Below, in pieces: positions 25,804 through 38,463 of a stretch of 64,000 nucleotides of DNA. The DNA comes from Coenobita brevimanus. Lineage: Eukaryota > Arthropoda > Malacostraca > Decapoda > Coenobitidae. The DNA lies in contig CM064653.1 of assembly GCA_032717465.1 (NCBI GenBank), positions 39,747,555 to 39,811,554 of the forward strand, read 5' to 3'. The position numbers and the translations under genes were made by a program. Below the pieces are notes generated by a model. It did no database searches. It saw only the letters and a program-made list of their open reading frames with translations, and had not been told where the DNA came from. Every line of letters begins with the position of its first letter. The first letter of the stretch is position 1.

Positions 25804-26141
25804 AAGCACATATGGCTCAATCGGTAGAGAGGTGGCCTGCATCCAAACAGACCCAGGTTCAAATCCCAGATGGGGCAGGGGACAGTTTAAGGATTTGAAT
25901 TTCATTAAATGAGGCTTTACTGATCTACCAAAAGACCCGCCGACATGTCGTAAAAATACCACTGCTAATACCAATACACCAGTCCTGTATGAGACAGCCC
26001 TAGCATGTATTCAGTATGGACGGTGGGTGTTAGAGCCGAAGTGGTGATATGTAGAGGTGTATGGTATGTACTAGGGCTGCTGGGCCTTGATAGCAGGCTG
26101 TGAAGCCTATGCCCAGAGTCGGACACATTAAAAAAAAAAAA
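25804..26141 (+). repeat. SINE family S2, full-length copy
   Basis: The head has an A box ATGGCTCAATCGGTAGAG and a B box GGTTCAAATCC at normal tRNA spacing. It is followed by about 260 bp of body and a terminal A12 run. This is the most complete S2 copy and could be transcribed by RNA polymerase III. It is not a functional tRNA. Confidence 0.85.
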
Positions 26142-26154
26142 ACTACAACATGGT

Positions 26155-26548
26155 GGTTGGTGGAGGTGCCTGTCATACATTCGCTTTATGTACTGCTGCC
26201 TTTAGGAGACTCTACTGTACACCGAGTGACAAGCCTTAATGGTTTCCTGTAATCCTGGGAACCATTTATAATACTTGACTGGCAACCATTTACTGTAACC
26301 AAATAATGGGGTGATGTGGAAACTACTGTGGTGCCTCTGTTAACTGGGCAGAGATGCAAATGTGGCATCCATCCAAGTTACTCTCTCCTGAACCTCACTG
26401 TGACATGGAACTGGTCACCACTATGGAATACTGGTTCACTGCATGGGACAGCACTGTTGTGGCAGTTGCTTGCTTGCAGTTTCTGGGTCTGCTCAGTCAG
26501 ACAGACTGGAGTTACTCTAATACAACACTACTACTACTACTACTACTA
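26155..26548 (+). repeat. M-module fragment plus S5 with (CTA)n tail
   Basis: The M-like part (26155-26300) has AATGGTTTCCTGTAATCCTG then GGAACCATTTA. The S5 part (26300-26548) ends in an (ACT)n run at about 26527-26548. Confidence 0.6.
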
Positions 26549-26596
26549 GTACAACATAAAATACTGTACTGAAATTATATACAGTAGATTCTTGCC

Positions 26597-26787
26597 TTAA
26601 GCCCTTCTGTCTGATGATGTATTCTTAAATCTTATTTTTGCTACCACCACACATCACTTAGGACAGATCTCTAGCAGAGACGAGATGAAAAGCTATATCT
26701 AATTCATCTAGTTGTCTCTCCAAAGCTGAATAAAATCATCTGGTTTTAGCAATAACAGAATGTACGTCATCAGAGTGAAGTGGTTAC
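26597..26787. mobile_element. TTAA-type palindromic MITE
   Basis: The left end TTAAGCCCTTCTGTCTGATG pairs with the right complement GTAACCACTTCACTCTGATG. The inner motif AGCTGAATAAAATCATCTGG is present. Non-coding. Confidence 0.65.
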
Positions 26788-27124
26788 GATACACTAAAAC
26801 CTTATAAAGACTAAAGTAAATAAAGACATGTCAAAATGAGGATCCTTGACATGCAAATTCCTAATATAACACATACTGTGAACTACCTAAGACTTTTTAA
26901 TATAAAATGCATGATGTCAATAACCTGAATAATTTGCCACAAATTAATATCAAGAAACATAGCAATCGCGAAGATGTTGGGTAAATGGTTGTCAGTAAGT
27001 CAAAGATATACTGTACATAACTCACTTTTCAGTCATTCATACAACATATAATAATTATAACAGAACATGAACTATAAATATCTGTAGGAAAATACTGTAC
27101 TGTATATAAAAATAAAAAATACCT

Positions 27125-27229
27125 GTGAATATTTTTTTACCATCCAGTCTTTCCAAAGTGGCAAATAATTACATGTTTTCACCAGCTAAATTGTTTACCA
27201 AGTGAATATTTTTTACTATCCAGTCTTTC
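27125..27229. repeat. Direct repeats flanking LINE A1, left side
   Basis: A 28-bp unit (GTGAATATTTTTTACCATCC type) occurs at 27125-27153 and 27202-27229 around a 48-bp unit (27154-27201, starting CAAAGTGGCAAATAATTAC). The 48-bp unit recurs with two mismatches at 29148-29195, on the other side of the LINE. Confidence 0.85.
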
Positions 27230-29147
27230 TATCTATCTATCTATCTATAGCCCGACGCCCTAATCCCGCAAAGGGTGGCCGCAGACAAAACGCCTCCAAG
27301 TCACTCTGTCACCCACCATTTGACTCCCCTCCCCCCAACTCACCCCCCCCTCCCTCATATACCTCTCAACTCCATCCCTCCACCTCATCCTCGTTCTACC
27401 CCTCCCTCTCCCTCCCTCCACCTCACCCACATACACCCTCTTAGTCAGTCTTTCACTCTCCATCCTCTCCACATGTCCAAACCACCTCAGTGTATTTCTC
27501 CTAATCTTTTCAACCACATCCCCATCTACCCCACAACGTTCCTTCACTTCTTCATTCGTCAACCTGTCCCTCCATGTCACTCCACATGCTCCTCTCAAGT
27601 AACTCATTTCCACTGCTCTCACTCTTGACTTGTTCCCCTCTTGCAAGGTCCACGCCTCGCTTCCATACGTCAGAGTAGGGATCACAATACCATCATGCAG
27701 AGACTTCTTAACTTCCATACTCACTTCCCTATTTCTCATCACTGCTTTCAGCATGCCTACAACCTTCCTTCCCTGCTGTACCCTTTCACGCACTTCATCC
27801 CCCAAAGTTCCATCCTTACTCATCACACTACCCAAGTACTTGAATGCACTCACATTCTCCATATCCTCACCATCCAACCTCACTGCACACTCTGTGACTT
27901 CATTCCTCTCAAACACCATAACTTTACTTTTGTTTACATTAACTTTCAGCTTCCTCCTCCTACACACTGTCCCAAATTCATTCACCAAACCTTGCAACTC
28001 CCATTCATCTTCACTCAACAATACTGTATCATCGGCAAACAGCAACACCGGAAGCTTCCAAATCTCACCCTCATTCATTAGGGCCACCCCCACATCCACT
28101 GCCCTACCTTGTACCTCCTTTACGACCCCATCCATATATATATTAAACAGCCATGGAGACATTACACACCCCTGTTTCAGTCCCACATTGAGATCAAAGA
28201 ACTCACTCAGCTCACCATCCACTCGCACCGTAGCCCTAGCTCCCTCGTACATACTCTTCACAGCACTCAACAATTTCCCCTCCACTCCATATATTCTTAA
28301 TACCTTCCACATACCTTTCCTATCTATTCTGTCATAAGCTTTCTCCAAGTCCATGAAGGCAGCGTACACTTTCCTTCCCTTCTCTAGATACTTCTCCACT
28401 AAACATCTTAGAACAAATATCTGATCTACACACCCTTTTCCCTTCCTAAATCCCCCTTGTTCTTCTCCAACTAGCTCCTCTGTCATATGCCTAACCCTAT
28501 CAATGAGTATTCTACCATATATTTTACCAGTCACACTAAGAAGGCAAATACCCCTATGGTTACCACATACTTCTCTCTCCCCTTTTCCTTTGTACAGAGG
28601 AACAATTATACCTGATTTCCAGTCCTCTGGAACCCTTCCCTCTTCCCAAGCCAATCTACACAACTTCCATATCCACTCCGCAACAATCTCACCCCCATAC
28701 CTAAGCATTTCACCACATACTCCATCAATTCCTGGGGCCTTTCCCAGCTTAATCTTCTTCATCGCTTCCACTACTTCCGACCTACTGATCTCTTCCTCCC
28801 TCCTCTCATCTCTTCTTCTCCCAGCCATTCCCCAACCACTTATACTCACACTGCTCTCACTCTCTACATTCAACAAATCCTCAAAGTGCTCCTTCCATCT
28901 CCTCAATTTCTCTCTCTTCTCTACCAACAATCTATTATTCCTATCTTTCACTCCCCTACTATTTCCCCTTTCACACATCCTTACTTTCTTTACCTCCTTC
29001 CAAAACAATTTCTTACTCTCCCTCCATTTCACACTCAGATTCCTCCCAAACTCTTCATCCACTTTCTTCTTACTCTCCTTCACCAGTCTCTTAACCTCCC
29101 TTCTCCTGCTCACATATACCTCTCTCTTCTCTCTCTCATCTTCTTTC
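27230..29147 (-). mobile_element. LINE family A, copy A1 (5'-truncated)
   Basis: The reverse transcriptase and C-terminal region of a non-LTR retrotransposon, ending at its 3' side in (GATA)n (CTATCTATC on plus at 27230-27249). The endonuclease part is missing, so it is 5'-truncated. A 48-bp flanking duplication supports insertion here. The 3' part is nearly identical to copy A4 at 61811, so the family was active recently. The RTE-clade assignment rests on protein motifs. Confidence 0.88.
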
Positions 29148-29179
29148 CAAAGTGGCAAATAATTACATGTTTTCACCAT
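27260..29179 (-). CDS. Family A reverse transcriptase, 639-codon open frame
   Basis: A retrotransposon polyprotein fragment. Visible motifs in order: GKAPGIDGV (about residues 146-154), [14 protein letters not shown] (207-220), [17 protein letters not shown] (239-255), catalytic [11 protein letters not shown] (273-283), [13 protein letters not shown] (334-346) and the active-site FADD (381-384). A C-terminal region with TYGSEAWTL and [10 protein letters not shown] closes it. The core is uninterrupted, which is rare for an old copy. The first 12 or so codons (MVKTCNYLPLWK) are not LINE: they are the flanking 48-bp repeat read through, so the annotated start is accidental. It lacks an endonuclease and so cannot be autonomous. 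It lies in the spacer between the two host genes. Confidence 0.85.
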   Translation of the reverse strand: MVKTCNYLPLWKEDEREKREVYVSRRREVKRLVKESKKKVDEEFGRNLSVKWRESKKLFWKEVKKVRMCERGNSRGVKDRNNRLLVEKREKLRRWKEHFEDLLNVESESSVSISGWGMAGRRRDERREEEISRSEVVEAMKKIKLGKAPGIDGVCGEMLRYGGEIVAEWIWKLCRLAWEEGRVPEDWKSGIIVPLYKGKGEREVCGNHRGICLLSVTGKIYGRILIDRVRHMTEELVGEEQGGFRKGKGCVDQIFVLRCLVEKYLEKGRKVYAAFMDLEKAYDRIDRKGMWKVLRIYGVEGKLLSAVKSMYEGARATVRVDGELSEFFDLNVGLKQGCVMSPWLFNIYMDGVVKEVQGRAVDVGVALMNEGEIWKLPVLLFADDTVLLSEDEWELQGLVNEFGTVCRRRKLKVNVNKSKVMVFERNEVTECAVRLDGEDMENVSAFKYLGSVMSKDGTLGDEVRERVQQGRKVVGMLKAVMRNREVSMEVKKSLHDGIVIPTLTYGSEAWTLQEGNKSRVRAVEMSYLRGACGVTWRDRLTNEEVKERCGVDGDVVEKIRRNTLRWFGHVERMESERLTKRVYVGEVEGGRGRGRTRMRWRDGVERYMREGGVSWGEGSQMVGDRVTWRRFVCGHPLRD

Positions 29180-29660
29180 CTAAATAGTTTACCAAAGTCA
29201 AACACTTCATTTTCTTAATTACATTCTAGTTTTCACCTGACAATGATCCCTAACCCCTTTAAGCTCAGTTGATGGCCAAGTGTAGTGAGACTGGAAGATA
29301 AGCTTCTTTAGTAATCAAGGAGACTCATTCCTACCTCATAACTAAGCCTCACTGTATGTCATGTAATCATGACTTTGTATTAATGTGAGTGTGGTTCAGG
29401 TCCCTCAGATGAACACAGCCCGACTATAGTGGGGATGCAATCACCTGGTAGTGATGGCTGTATAAATATTACTCCACCATTTCCATGAGCCAAAGGACAT
29501 CGAAGCCACTATAGTTTCTGGTCTACACTTAGAAGCCTGGATAAACACTTCTTCTCTGCTAACCAACCAAGGATAAGACAGTTTGGACTGATGGAGTGAG
29601 GGCAAATGGGTGAGGTGTTCTGCACACTTGAATGTGGATGGGAGAGCCACTGCTGGTAGA

Positions 29661-29758
29661 TTAACCCTTTCAGCCTGATTACACACTTTATTTTATTAAT
29701 GCTACCTCTAGATGATTTCATTCAAATTAGGATAGATTTCTAGTACTGAAGGAGTTAA
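29661..29758. mobile_element. Short TTAA-ended MITE (98 bp)
   Basis: TTAACCCTTTCAGCCTG at the left and the complement of TTAACTCCTTCAGTACTAG at the right, with GCTACCTCTAGATGATTTCA inside. It is about half the length of the family's usual 200 bp. Confidence 0.65.
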
Positions 29759-30001
29759 TGATAGCTAAAACTAACCTCTCTATCTGGAGACAGCAATTAG
29801 CAAGAATAAAATAAAATATGTCCAGATTTTATATATTAAGACAAAAGGATGAGGTCTGAGAATGAATCTCAGGGTTAGAGGAGCCTCACTGGAAAACTGC
29901 ATCCTCAGGTATTTGAATACTCAGAAAGACAGTTTGAGCTTCCTAGGTTCCAAAGATATCATGGGAACATACAAACTGTGTAAAATATTAAATTAGTTCA
30001 T

Positions 30002-30007
30002 TTTATT
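30002..30007 (-). promoter_or_regulatory. Possible TRMO polyadenylation signal
   Basis: AATAAA on the minus strand, 218 bp past the TRMO stop, in AT-rich non-repeat DNA. Confidence 0.45.
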
Positions 30008-30224
30008 TAGCAATACACGACTGCAATTTCTTGAATTATAGTTCATAACTACACTCATATGCTCTGCCTGAGACTGTGTTTGGATGAAGTGTGTGAACCA
30101 CTGCCACTGTGAATCATGTCTTGATCCACTCACTTAACCTTTGACTTTCCTACGACCAGGTGGATAAAGAAACTGTAAATCATGACTGCATGTTCAATGC
30201 ACCTTCCTTAAATTCACCCCAAAC

Positions 30225-30450
30225 TTAAAACACTCTCATCCTCTGATCCAAGCCCTGAGAACGAAAGGGTTTAACTCGAAGCACCTCAGCCAAGCTTCCA
30301 TCAAACCACGCTGTGATGTGGGCAGTGTCAACAGTAAAGTAGTAAAGGAGAGAGGGACACTTTTGGCGGCGGTAGGTTGAGCGTGGATCTTCACACAGTA
30401 CACCACTAATTGCACTGCGGAGTTCAACACTGTCTGACAAAAACTCAAGC
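30225..30450 (-). CDS. TRMO: TRMO exon 6 (C-terminal domain)
   Basis: The acceptor is TTCTCATATCTTTTCAG, and the first base completes an AG/G arginine codon. It encodes residues 461-535 with the conserved DPRSTYRR and [12 protein letters not shown] blocks, ending at TAA. Confidence 0.93.
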
Positions 30451-33400
30451 CTGAAAAGATATGAGAAATATGTTTGTATCCATTCCATGGAACACAAACA
30501 GGTTTATATTGAACTACTAGAAACATATATACATATATATTTTTTAATGGCCAAAAAGCTATTTTTCTCTTGTGGTGACTAGGAAGTAAAATTTGGAGAC
30601 AATCTTGGAATGGCAGTGAGTGACTTACACCACACAGGCATTAGAAATGGTGGGGGTAAGAATCATCCCATACTCAGTAGGCTCTGTGAACTGCCTGAAC
30701 CTTCCATGGAAGTACCAATATCACCACCATTTCACTGCATGTCCTTATTTGGTGTGTCTTAGGGAAGATGACAGAGCTCCCTCCCATAAGCTGGGTCTTA
30801 AAAGCTTAATCATCATCATTATCATCATCATCATCCCGACCTCCTTTGCCACCCTAGGGCAGGGTGAGGAGTAGCAATGTCCAGACAGCTAAAGTTTGCC
30901 CAATTCAATGGGCCATGCTTCCATTCACTCATCACTCAGGCTTAATACCAACAAGTCTGGACACTGCTACTCCTCACCCTGCTCTAGGGTGGGAAAGGAG
31001 GTCCGGATGATGATGATTATGATGATGATGTTATTCATTTCATGTGAAAATGGCTTTAGGCCATTCAAAATCTGCTTTCACTGACTTTCCACTTTCTTCT
31101 TTTGAAGGCATCCTGGGAGGAATGCCAGAAATGGATGGTGGGAAAAGAGAATAAGGAAACTCTGGACATCACGCAACTACAAAGATATGATATGGGCATA
31201 TGTATATAGCTGGGCCAGACACTGACGTACAATATTCCGCAAGGTTCAGCACACAAGTCCTTGTGTAGTGTCATGTAATATTGTAAGTGGAGAGCTATTT
31301 GAATACAAACAATAGAGGCCAAAGACAGGTAATTATCATGAAGGATTGCTCTGTCAAGTCATACCCTTGCAGGCTATCTAATTCTAATCTAGGATTCACA
31401 GCCAATATAAAGAATGTTTAACATTACTGTACTGAGATGGGTCTGGAGAATAACATTAAAGAGCCTGAAAATACATTATTTAAGGTAAGGTACAGTATAT
31501 AGTTTCAGATATAGCTATTACCTGTGGCAATTATCCACTGCTGTGCTGGAGAACAGCTTTAACTGACTTTCAGCAACAGGGTTAAAGCAAATCTGAAGAG
31601 GTATTAATGGAGGAGACTTGATCCAAGATGCTGTTGATATCCCACACTCTTCTATTTTATCACAGTTCAGATTCAAGTATTTTAATTTCATCACATTTTG
31701 ATGGTCATCATTAGTTTCATTATGCATTCCTGAACTATGAGGATCTCTATGTGCATTACTTAAGTGGGAGATGCAATCTGCTTTACTTTCGATATAACTT
31801 TTCGGTTTGGATAAACTAAAAGAATTGTTAGAATAATTCTTTTCCATGAAATCATCTGCTGAGTCTTCTATACTATTACTTATGGATTTTATGCAACTGC
31901 TGCCGTCCACTTGTTGGTTTTCCAAATTAAAATTATTATCTTTTTTGGTCTCTTTTTGAAGATAACTGAAAGGATTTATACACTGACTATCAAGATGTGA
32001 AAGACTATTGGGATTTTCATTTTCAAGTACTGGAACTTCTGTTTCCTTCTCAGTTCTAGTTATAACAGATGATAACGGGAAGCTTTGAGCATTTTCAATC
32101 CTTGAAGGAGAGTTTTCATTTTCTGTAACTGACACTGGATTTTGACAGAACCTGCCTGTGGGCCAGGATGGCTTATTGTGGTGAGTTTTTTTTAACTGAT
32201 CTGAACTGTCATTCCTTGCCTGACATGCAAGGCTGTCCAAGTGAGTGACAACAAATGGTGGTGCATCATATTGGAAAATATAAGGCTTGATGTCAAGTAC
32301 TGGTGTTCCATCCAAGATGTCTAGTCCAGACAGATAAAGGCAGTCATCTGAAATATAAACACTTATCATTACACTGAACTAATGATAATAATAACAATGA
32401 ATCTCAGGTCAAAATACACACAGTATAACATACTGATACATATAAAAAATACTTTATAAACACATCAGATCAGCTGCAATGACATAATTGGTTTTTGGAA
32501 TTATGTACGGTACTATTACGTTGAGGAACTGCAGCTTCACCTACAAGTCATCAAAATTCAGGAAGATTTAGACAGAACCTCAGCAATTTTGCATGCCTGA
32601 GACTCTACCTTTGTGAAAATATTTGACATGCCAAAACAGGTACAGTATCTTTATTTTTTCCAAATTCAAAAGTTGAATATGTACTACACATAAATATAAT
32701 GTGGTAGGTGGGGACACTCACCATCCACTCACTTGGTTTACTGTAGTGCTGCTCTCAGATGTCTGCCCTTTCCACTCCTCCATTCTTCTTTCCTTCCATT
32801 CTCTTCTGTCTTTCTTTCCTTCATTCTTTCCTTGTCCTTCTGTCTAAGAGGGACTTTACACTTCCTCTTCTGTCTTTCTTTCCTTCATTCTTTCCACTTC
32901 CTTCTGCCTGTGGGTGACTCTACACTGAGTGACAAGCCAAATGGCTTCCTGTACACCAGGAAACCATTTACTACACTGGTTGGTAACCATATAACCAAAT
33001 TTTGACGCCTGGTGGTTTAGTGGGTAATTATTGAGCTCCAATCAGATTGAGCCGGTGAAGGTTTATATCCAAGGGATGGATGGAGTTTATTGCTCATAAT
33101 GTCACTCAGGGATGAGTGAGGCTGGTCACTCTCATATGTCAAGACCAACTTGCCTAGCCCCAGGCTCCTATGCTCCTCATGGGGCAAAGTGGGATTGGAT
33201 GATGATGATGATACTCTCGAGGCACAATGCTCACAAACATGTACAAAACTCTGCAATAGTCTCCTTAGCTCTTGTTTGGTGTTTGCAAGTAGTACTGCTT
33301 CATCAGAATACATCAAATCTGAGATTTTCCACCCAATACCATTCATTACCAACGTCATCTCTCTCTCCATTACTCGAGTTTTTACTTTTCTCATTACCCC

Positions 33401-36400
33401 ATCCATATATATATATATATTGAACAACCATGGGGACATCACACAATCTTGTTGCATGCCCACACTGATTGTGAACCATTCACTTAGATGCCCATTTGCC
33501 ATTACACATGCCTCACTTAATGGCACCTAGCAGCTTACTATCCACACCATACATACGCAAAACCTTCCACAATCCTTCTCTGTCTTCTTTGCTGTATGCT
33601 TTCTCCACATCCATAAATGCCACAAACACCTTACAGTCCCTCTCACAAGCCTTCTCCACTATCCGTCTCACTGCGAATATTTTTGTTGATTTGAAGAAAG
33701 CCTTTGACATAGTCCCTAGAGAGGTGGTGAAGTGAGCAATGAGAAAGCTTGGGATCGAGGAGTGGCTGGTCAGGGCGGTTATGGCCATGTATGTGGGTGC
33801 TCACACCCAGGTAAGGGTGAATGGAGATTTGAGTGATGAGTCTTCCGTGAATGATGGTGTGCACCAGGGGTCAGTTTTGAGCCCCTTGTTGTTTATCGTG
33901 GTATTTGAAGCCCTCTCACGTGACTTCAGAAATGGACTCCCGTGGAAGATGTATGCTAATGATGTGTTGATTGCAGAAAATGAAAGGGAGGCAGAGGAAA
34001 GATTTAGGAAGTAGAGAGATGGTATGGGGCACAAGGGCTTAAGAGCAAATGCAGATAAAACAGTGATTGTATCTAGGGCTGGTGGTGGTACTGTCACAGA
34101 AGAGGGAGAGTGGCTGCGTGCAATTTGCCACAAGGGTGTGGGAAGCAATTCCATCTTGTGTAGTATCTGTGATAAGTGGGTGCATAAGAGATGTGGTGGT
34201 ATTGGAGGTAGACTGCGAGATAATGCTGATTTCATGTGCGCCATGTGTCAGGGAGAGCAGGTGGAGACTGTCAGATGTAAAAGGATTGAACTTGCAGTGA
34301 GTCTCTTGAGAGTGTGGAAGAGTTTTGTTATTTGGGAGACATGTTATGTGCTGCAGGTGGGACTGGAGCTAGCTCAGTGGCTACAGCGTGGAGTGGTTTG
34401 GAGAAGTTCAGGGAGCTGTTGCTTCTCCTGATACTGAGAAGGCTCTCCCTCCGTGCTAAGGGATCTTTGTATGCAGCATGTGTTAGGAATTGATGGAGTG
34501 TGTGGTGAAATGCTGAAGCATGGGGGAGAGATAGTAGTAGAATGGATGTGGAAGATGTGCAGATTGGCCTGGGAGGAAGGTAGAGTCCCGGAGGATTGGA
34601 AGTCAGGTATAATTATTCCCTTGTACAAAGGAAAAGGAGAAAAAGAAGTGTGTGGTAATCATAGAGGCATTTGTCTTCTTAGTATAACAGGAAAAGTGTA
34701 TCGTAGGATACTTACTGACACAGAGAAAGAACAGAGAAATTAGTTGGAGAAGAACAGGGAGGCTTTAGGAAGGGAAGAGGTTGTGTAGATCAGATATTCA
34801 TTCTTAGATCTTTAGTGGAAAAGTTTCTAGAGAAGGGCAAGAAGTTGTATGCGGCTTTCATGGATTTGGAGAAAGCATATGACAGGGTGGATAGACAAGG
34901 ATTGTGGAAAATGTTAAGAATATATGGAGTAGATGGGAAGTTGTTGAATGCTGTGAAGAGTATGTACGATGGTGCAAAGGCTGCAGTGCGTGTGGATGGT
35001 GAACTAAGTGAATTTTTCTCTTTGAAAGTTGAATTGAAACAGGGATGTGTCATGTCTCCATGGTTGTTCAATCTGTACATGGATGGGGTAATAAAAGAGG
35101 TACAAGGTAGGGTAGTGGATGTTGGAGTGTCCCTGGTGAGAGAGGATAGTGTTTGGAAACTCCCTGTACTGTTGTTTGCAGATGATACTGTGTTGTTGAG
35201 TGAAGACGAAGGGGAGCTGCAAGGCTTGGTGGATGAGTTTGGGAGAGTGTGTAAGAAATGGAATCTAAAGGTGAATGTAGGGAAGAGTAAAGTGATGGTC
35301 TTTGAGAGAGGTGAAGTCAGGGAATGTACAGCGAGGTTGGATGGTGAGGAATTGGAAAATGTGAGTACGTTTAAGTACTTGGGTATTGTGATGAGTAAGG
35401 ATGGAGGTTTGGAGGGTGAAGTGCTTGAAAGGGTACAGCAGGGAAGAAAGGTTGCTTGTTCTTTGAAAGCAGTGATAAGAAACAGGGAAGTGAGCATGGA
35501 AGTGAAAAAGTTACTACATGACAGTATTGTGATACCAACTCTAACGTATGGAAGTGAAGCTTGGACGTTGTTGGAAGGACACAAGTCAAGGGTGAGAGCA
35601 GTGGAAATGAGTTATTTAAGAGGAGCCTGTGGAGTCACATGGAGAGACAGGCTGGCGAATGAGAATATAAAGGAGCGTTGTGGTGTGGATGTGGATGTGA
35701 TAGGAAGCGTTATGAGGAACACACTGAGGTGGTTTGGCCATGTGGAGAGGATGGAGGGTGAAAGACTGACGAAGAGAGTGTATGTGAGTGAGGTGGAGGG
35801 GGGAAGAGGGAGGGGGAGGCCGAGGATGAGATGGAGGGATGGGGTGGAAAGGTATATGAGAGAGGGGGGTGTGAGTTGGGAGCAGGGCAGTGAAATGGCG
35901 GGGGACAGGGCGACTTGGAGGCGATTTGTTTGTGGCCACCCCAAACGGGATTGAGGTGTCTGGCAATAGATAGATAGATGTGTTAGGAGTGTATTGTTGT
36001 ATGGTAGTGAGCCCTCGACAGTAGAGGAAGAGGATATTTGCAGGCTCAAACATACAGAAATGGCAATAATTAGATGAATGTGCAGTGCATCCCTCAGTGT
36101 GAGGCCTAGGGAGGGCTAGGTTTATGATGGAAGAGTTGAGGAGTAGGCTGGGACTGGAATGTATTGGTGTTGTGATGAGGAGAGGTAGACTGAGATGGTT
36201 TGGGCATGTGGAGAGGATGGGGATGATGATTGGGTGCAGAAAGTGAGAGGTGTTAATGTTGGGGGTAAGGTTGCGAGAGGTAGACCGAAAAAGATATGTG
36301 TCAAGGTCACTGAGTGTGACCTCAGGGATAAGGGACTGAATAGGGAAGCTGCCAGAGACTAAGCAGCATGGACAGCTGCAATTAGGTGACCAAGGCCGAT

Positions 36401-37895
36401 GCAAGCAAGCATGCTGGAGCCTTCAAAAATGAAATGAAATAAACATCCTCTGTCACTACAAAAGCTAGCCTGTTTGTCACTCACTAGGCCTTCTGATATC
36501 TCTCTTACTTTCTCAATAATGATTCTTCTACATTCCTTCCCTACAACACTCAACAGACTAATGCCACGATAATTCTTGCACTCCGTTCGCTCACCTTTAT
36601 TTCTGTACAGGAGTACAATCACAGCCGTCTTCTATTCTACTGGCACAGTTTCACACATCCATGTTTTTTACATTTCTTCAACATGCACTTCATTCTGCTC
36701 TCTCCACTTCACTTAATCATCTCTGCATACACCTCATCAACCCCAACTGCTTTCCCGTTTTTCAGCTGTTTTACAGCATTCTTCACTTCTGCAAGTGTCA
36801 CGTTCCTGGCACTGTATTCCTTCTCTGCACACCCCCAAAACCAATCATGTTAACAGCTGCTCTGCTCTCTCCATTCTCATTCATCAGATTTTCAAAATAT
36901 TCTTTCCATTTGGTCCTTACTTCATGGGTTAATAATCTACCACTTACATTCCTCACACTTCCATATTTCTTTCCACTGTCACTTCTACATTTTCACACCT
37001 CTTTCCAGAATAACTTCCTATTTTCAGTGTAACATGCATTCATTTATCTTCCTAGATCATCATTTACCTCATTCTTTTTCCTCTTCACTAGTCTCTTTAA
37101 GTGCTTCTTGCTCTCAATACATTCAGTTCCTCTTTCAAATGAACCTCTGTCCTGTATCCACTCTAGCAACTTCTTCGTCTTTTCTTCCACTGCTCTCTTA
37201 ACCTCTTCATCCCACCATGCATTACCTTTCTTCTTTGTTGCTGCTCTTGCAAAACCATACACCGCTTTAGCGTTCCTAATTAAACAATCCCCGTATGCAC
37301 TCCACAAGTTGTCCAGATCCATTTCCTTTCAATTCACTGACTCCAACTCTGCCTCTGCTTTGGCCCTGTATTCATCTGTCATTTCATTAATCCTCAGCTT
37401 CTCAACTTTCAGTGTCTTTCCCTGACTGCTCCTCTCTCTTCTGATCCACCTCATTCCTCTCAGCTTGATCTTGCATACCACAAACATGTGATCAGACAAA
37501 CCTTCACATTGTCCTCTCACCGCCCTTGTATCAGCAACACTTCCCAGCTTCAATTTCTCTATAAGCATGTAATCAATCAGGCTCTTTCAACATGATCTCC
37601 ATTCCCTCTGTACCATGTATATTTATGTGCATCTTTATGCTTGAAGTAAGTACTACAAATGCACAATCTCCTTTCCTGACACAAGTTCTTCAGCTGCAAT
37701 ATGTATATATATATTTATCATTCATTCATTGCCAGACGCCATATATCCCAAACGGGGTGGCCAAGGGCTTAGAGTTAATTGTTTTACATGGAGGGGCACT
37801 AATCCTCCACCAATCCCACTTGACACATAGGGAGAACGTTATGCCAACAGCATCTGGTGCTCCCAGGCGGTCACCCATCCAAGTACTAACCAGAC

Positions 37896-37958
<63 letters not shown>

Positions 37959-37990
37959 TGCATATATATATATATATATATACACATATA

Positions 37991-38028
<38 letters not shown>

Positions 38029-38044
38029 GGCATATATATATATA

Positions 38045-38098
<54 letters not shown>

Positions 38099-38119
38099 TA
38101 TATAAATATAAACATATAC

Positions 38120-38173
<54 letters not shown>

Positions 38174-38420
38174 TAATTTGGTTTTATGCCAGGTATCCCC
38201 GAAGGGCTAAGGCGTTGCCCCTAGGTAGAGGACTTTTTGGACTGGAGCGTGTAGCATTTTATGACCGGATGCCCTTCCTGATGTCTACCAATGACCCTTG
38301 GGTGGATTCGATCCTCCGACCCTTCGGTCAGAGTGGAGCGCTCTAACCCACTGAGCCACGGCTGCTACAAAATTAAATATTGCGAGGATTCGAACCAGTG
38401 TTTGCAACTGCGTGAGTACA

Positions 38421-38463
<43 letters not shown>

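Noticed and set aside
25804..25875. Possible tRNA gene
   Set aside because: A and B boxes are present but the acceptor stem does not close and the sequence continues as a poly-A-tailed SINE with other copies nearby.
27275..29218. Plus-strand frames of 110-235 codons opposite LINE A1
   Set aside because: Antisense shadows of the reverse transcriptase frame; rich in Ser, Pro and Leu with no motif.
34790..35584. 264-codon minus frame
   Set aside because: Antisense shadow of the LINE A2 reverse transcriptase.
38290..38367. Possible tRNA gene on minus
   Set aside because: Good A and B boxes, but it is the head of SINE S3, which recurs at 42160-42343 with the same body.
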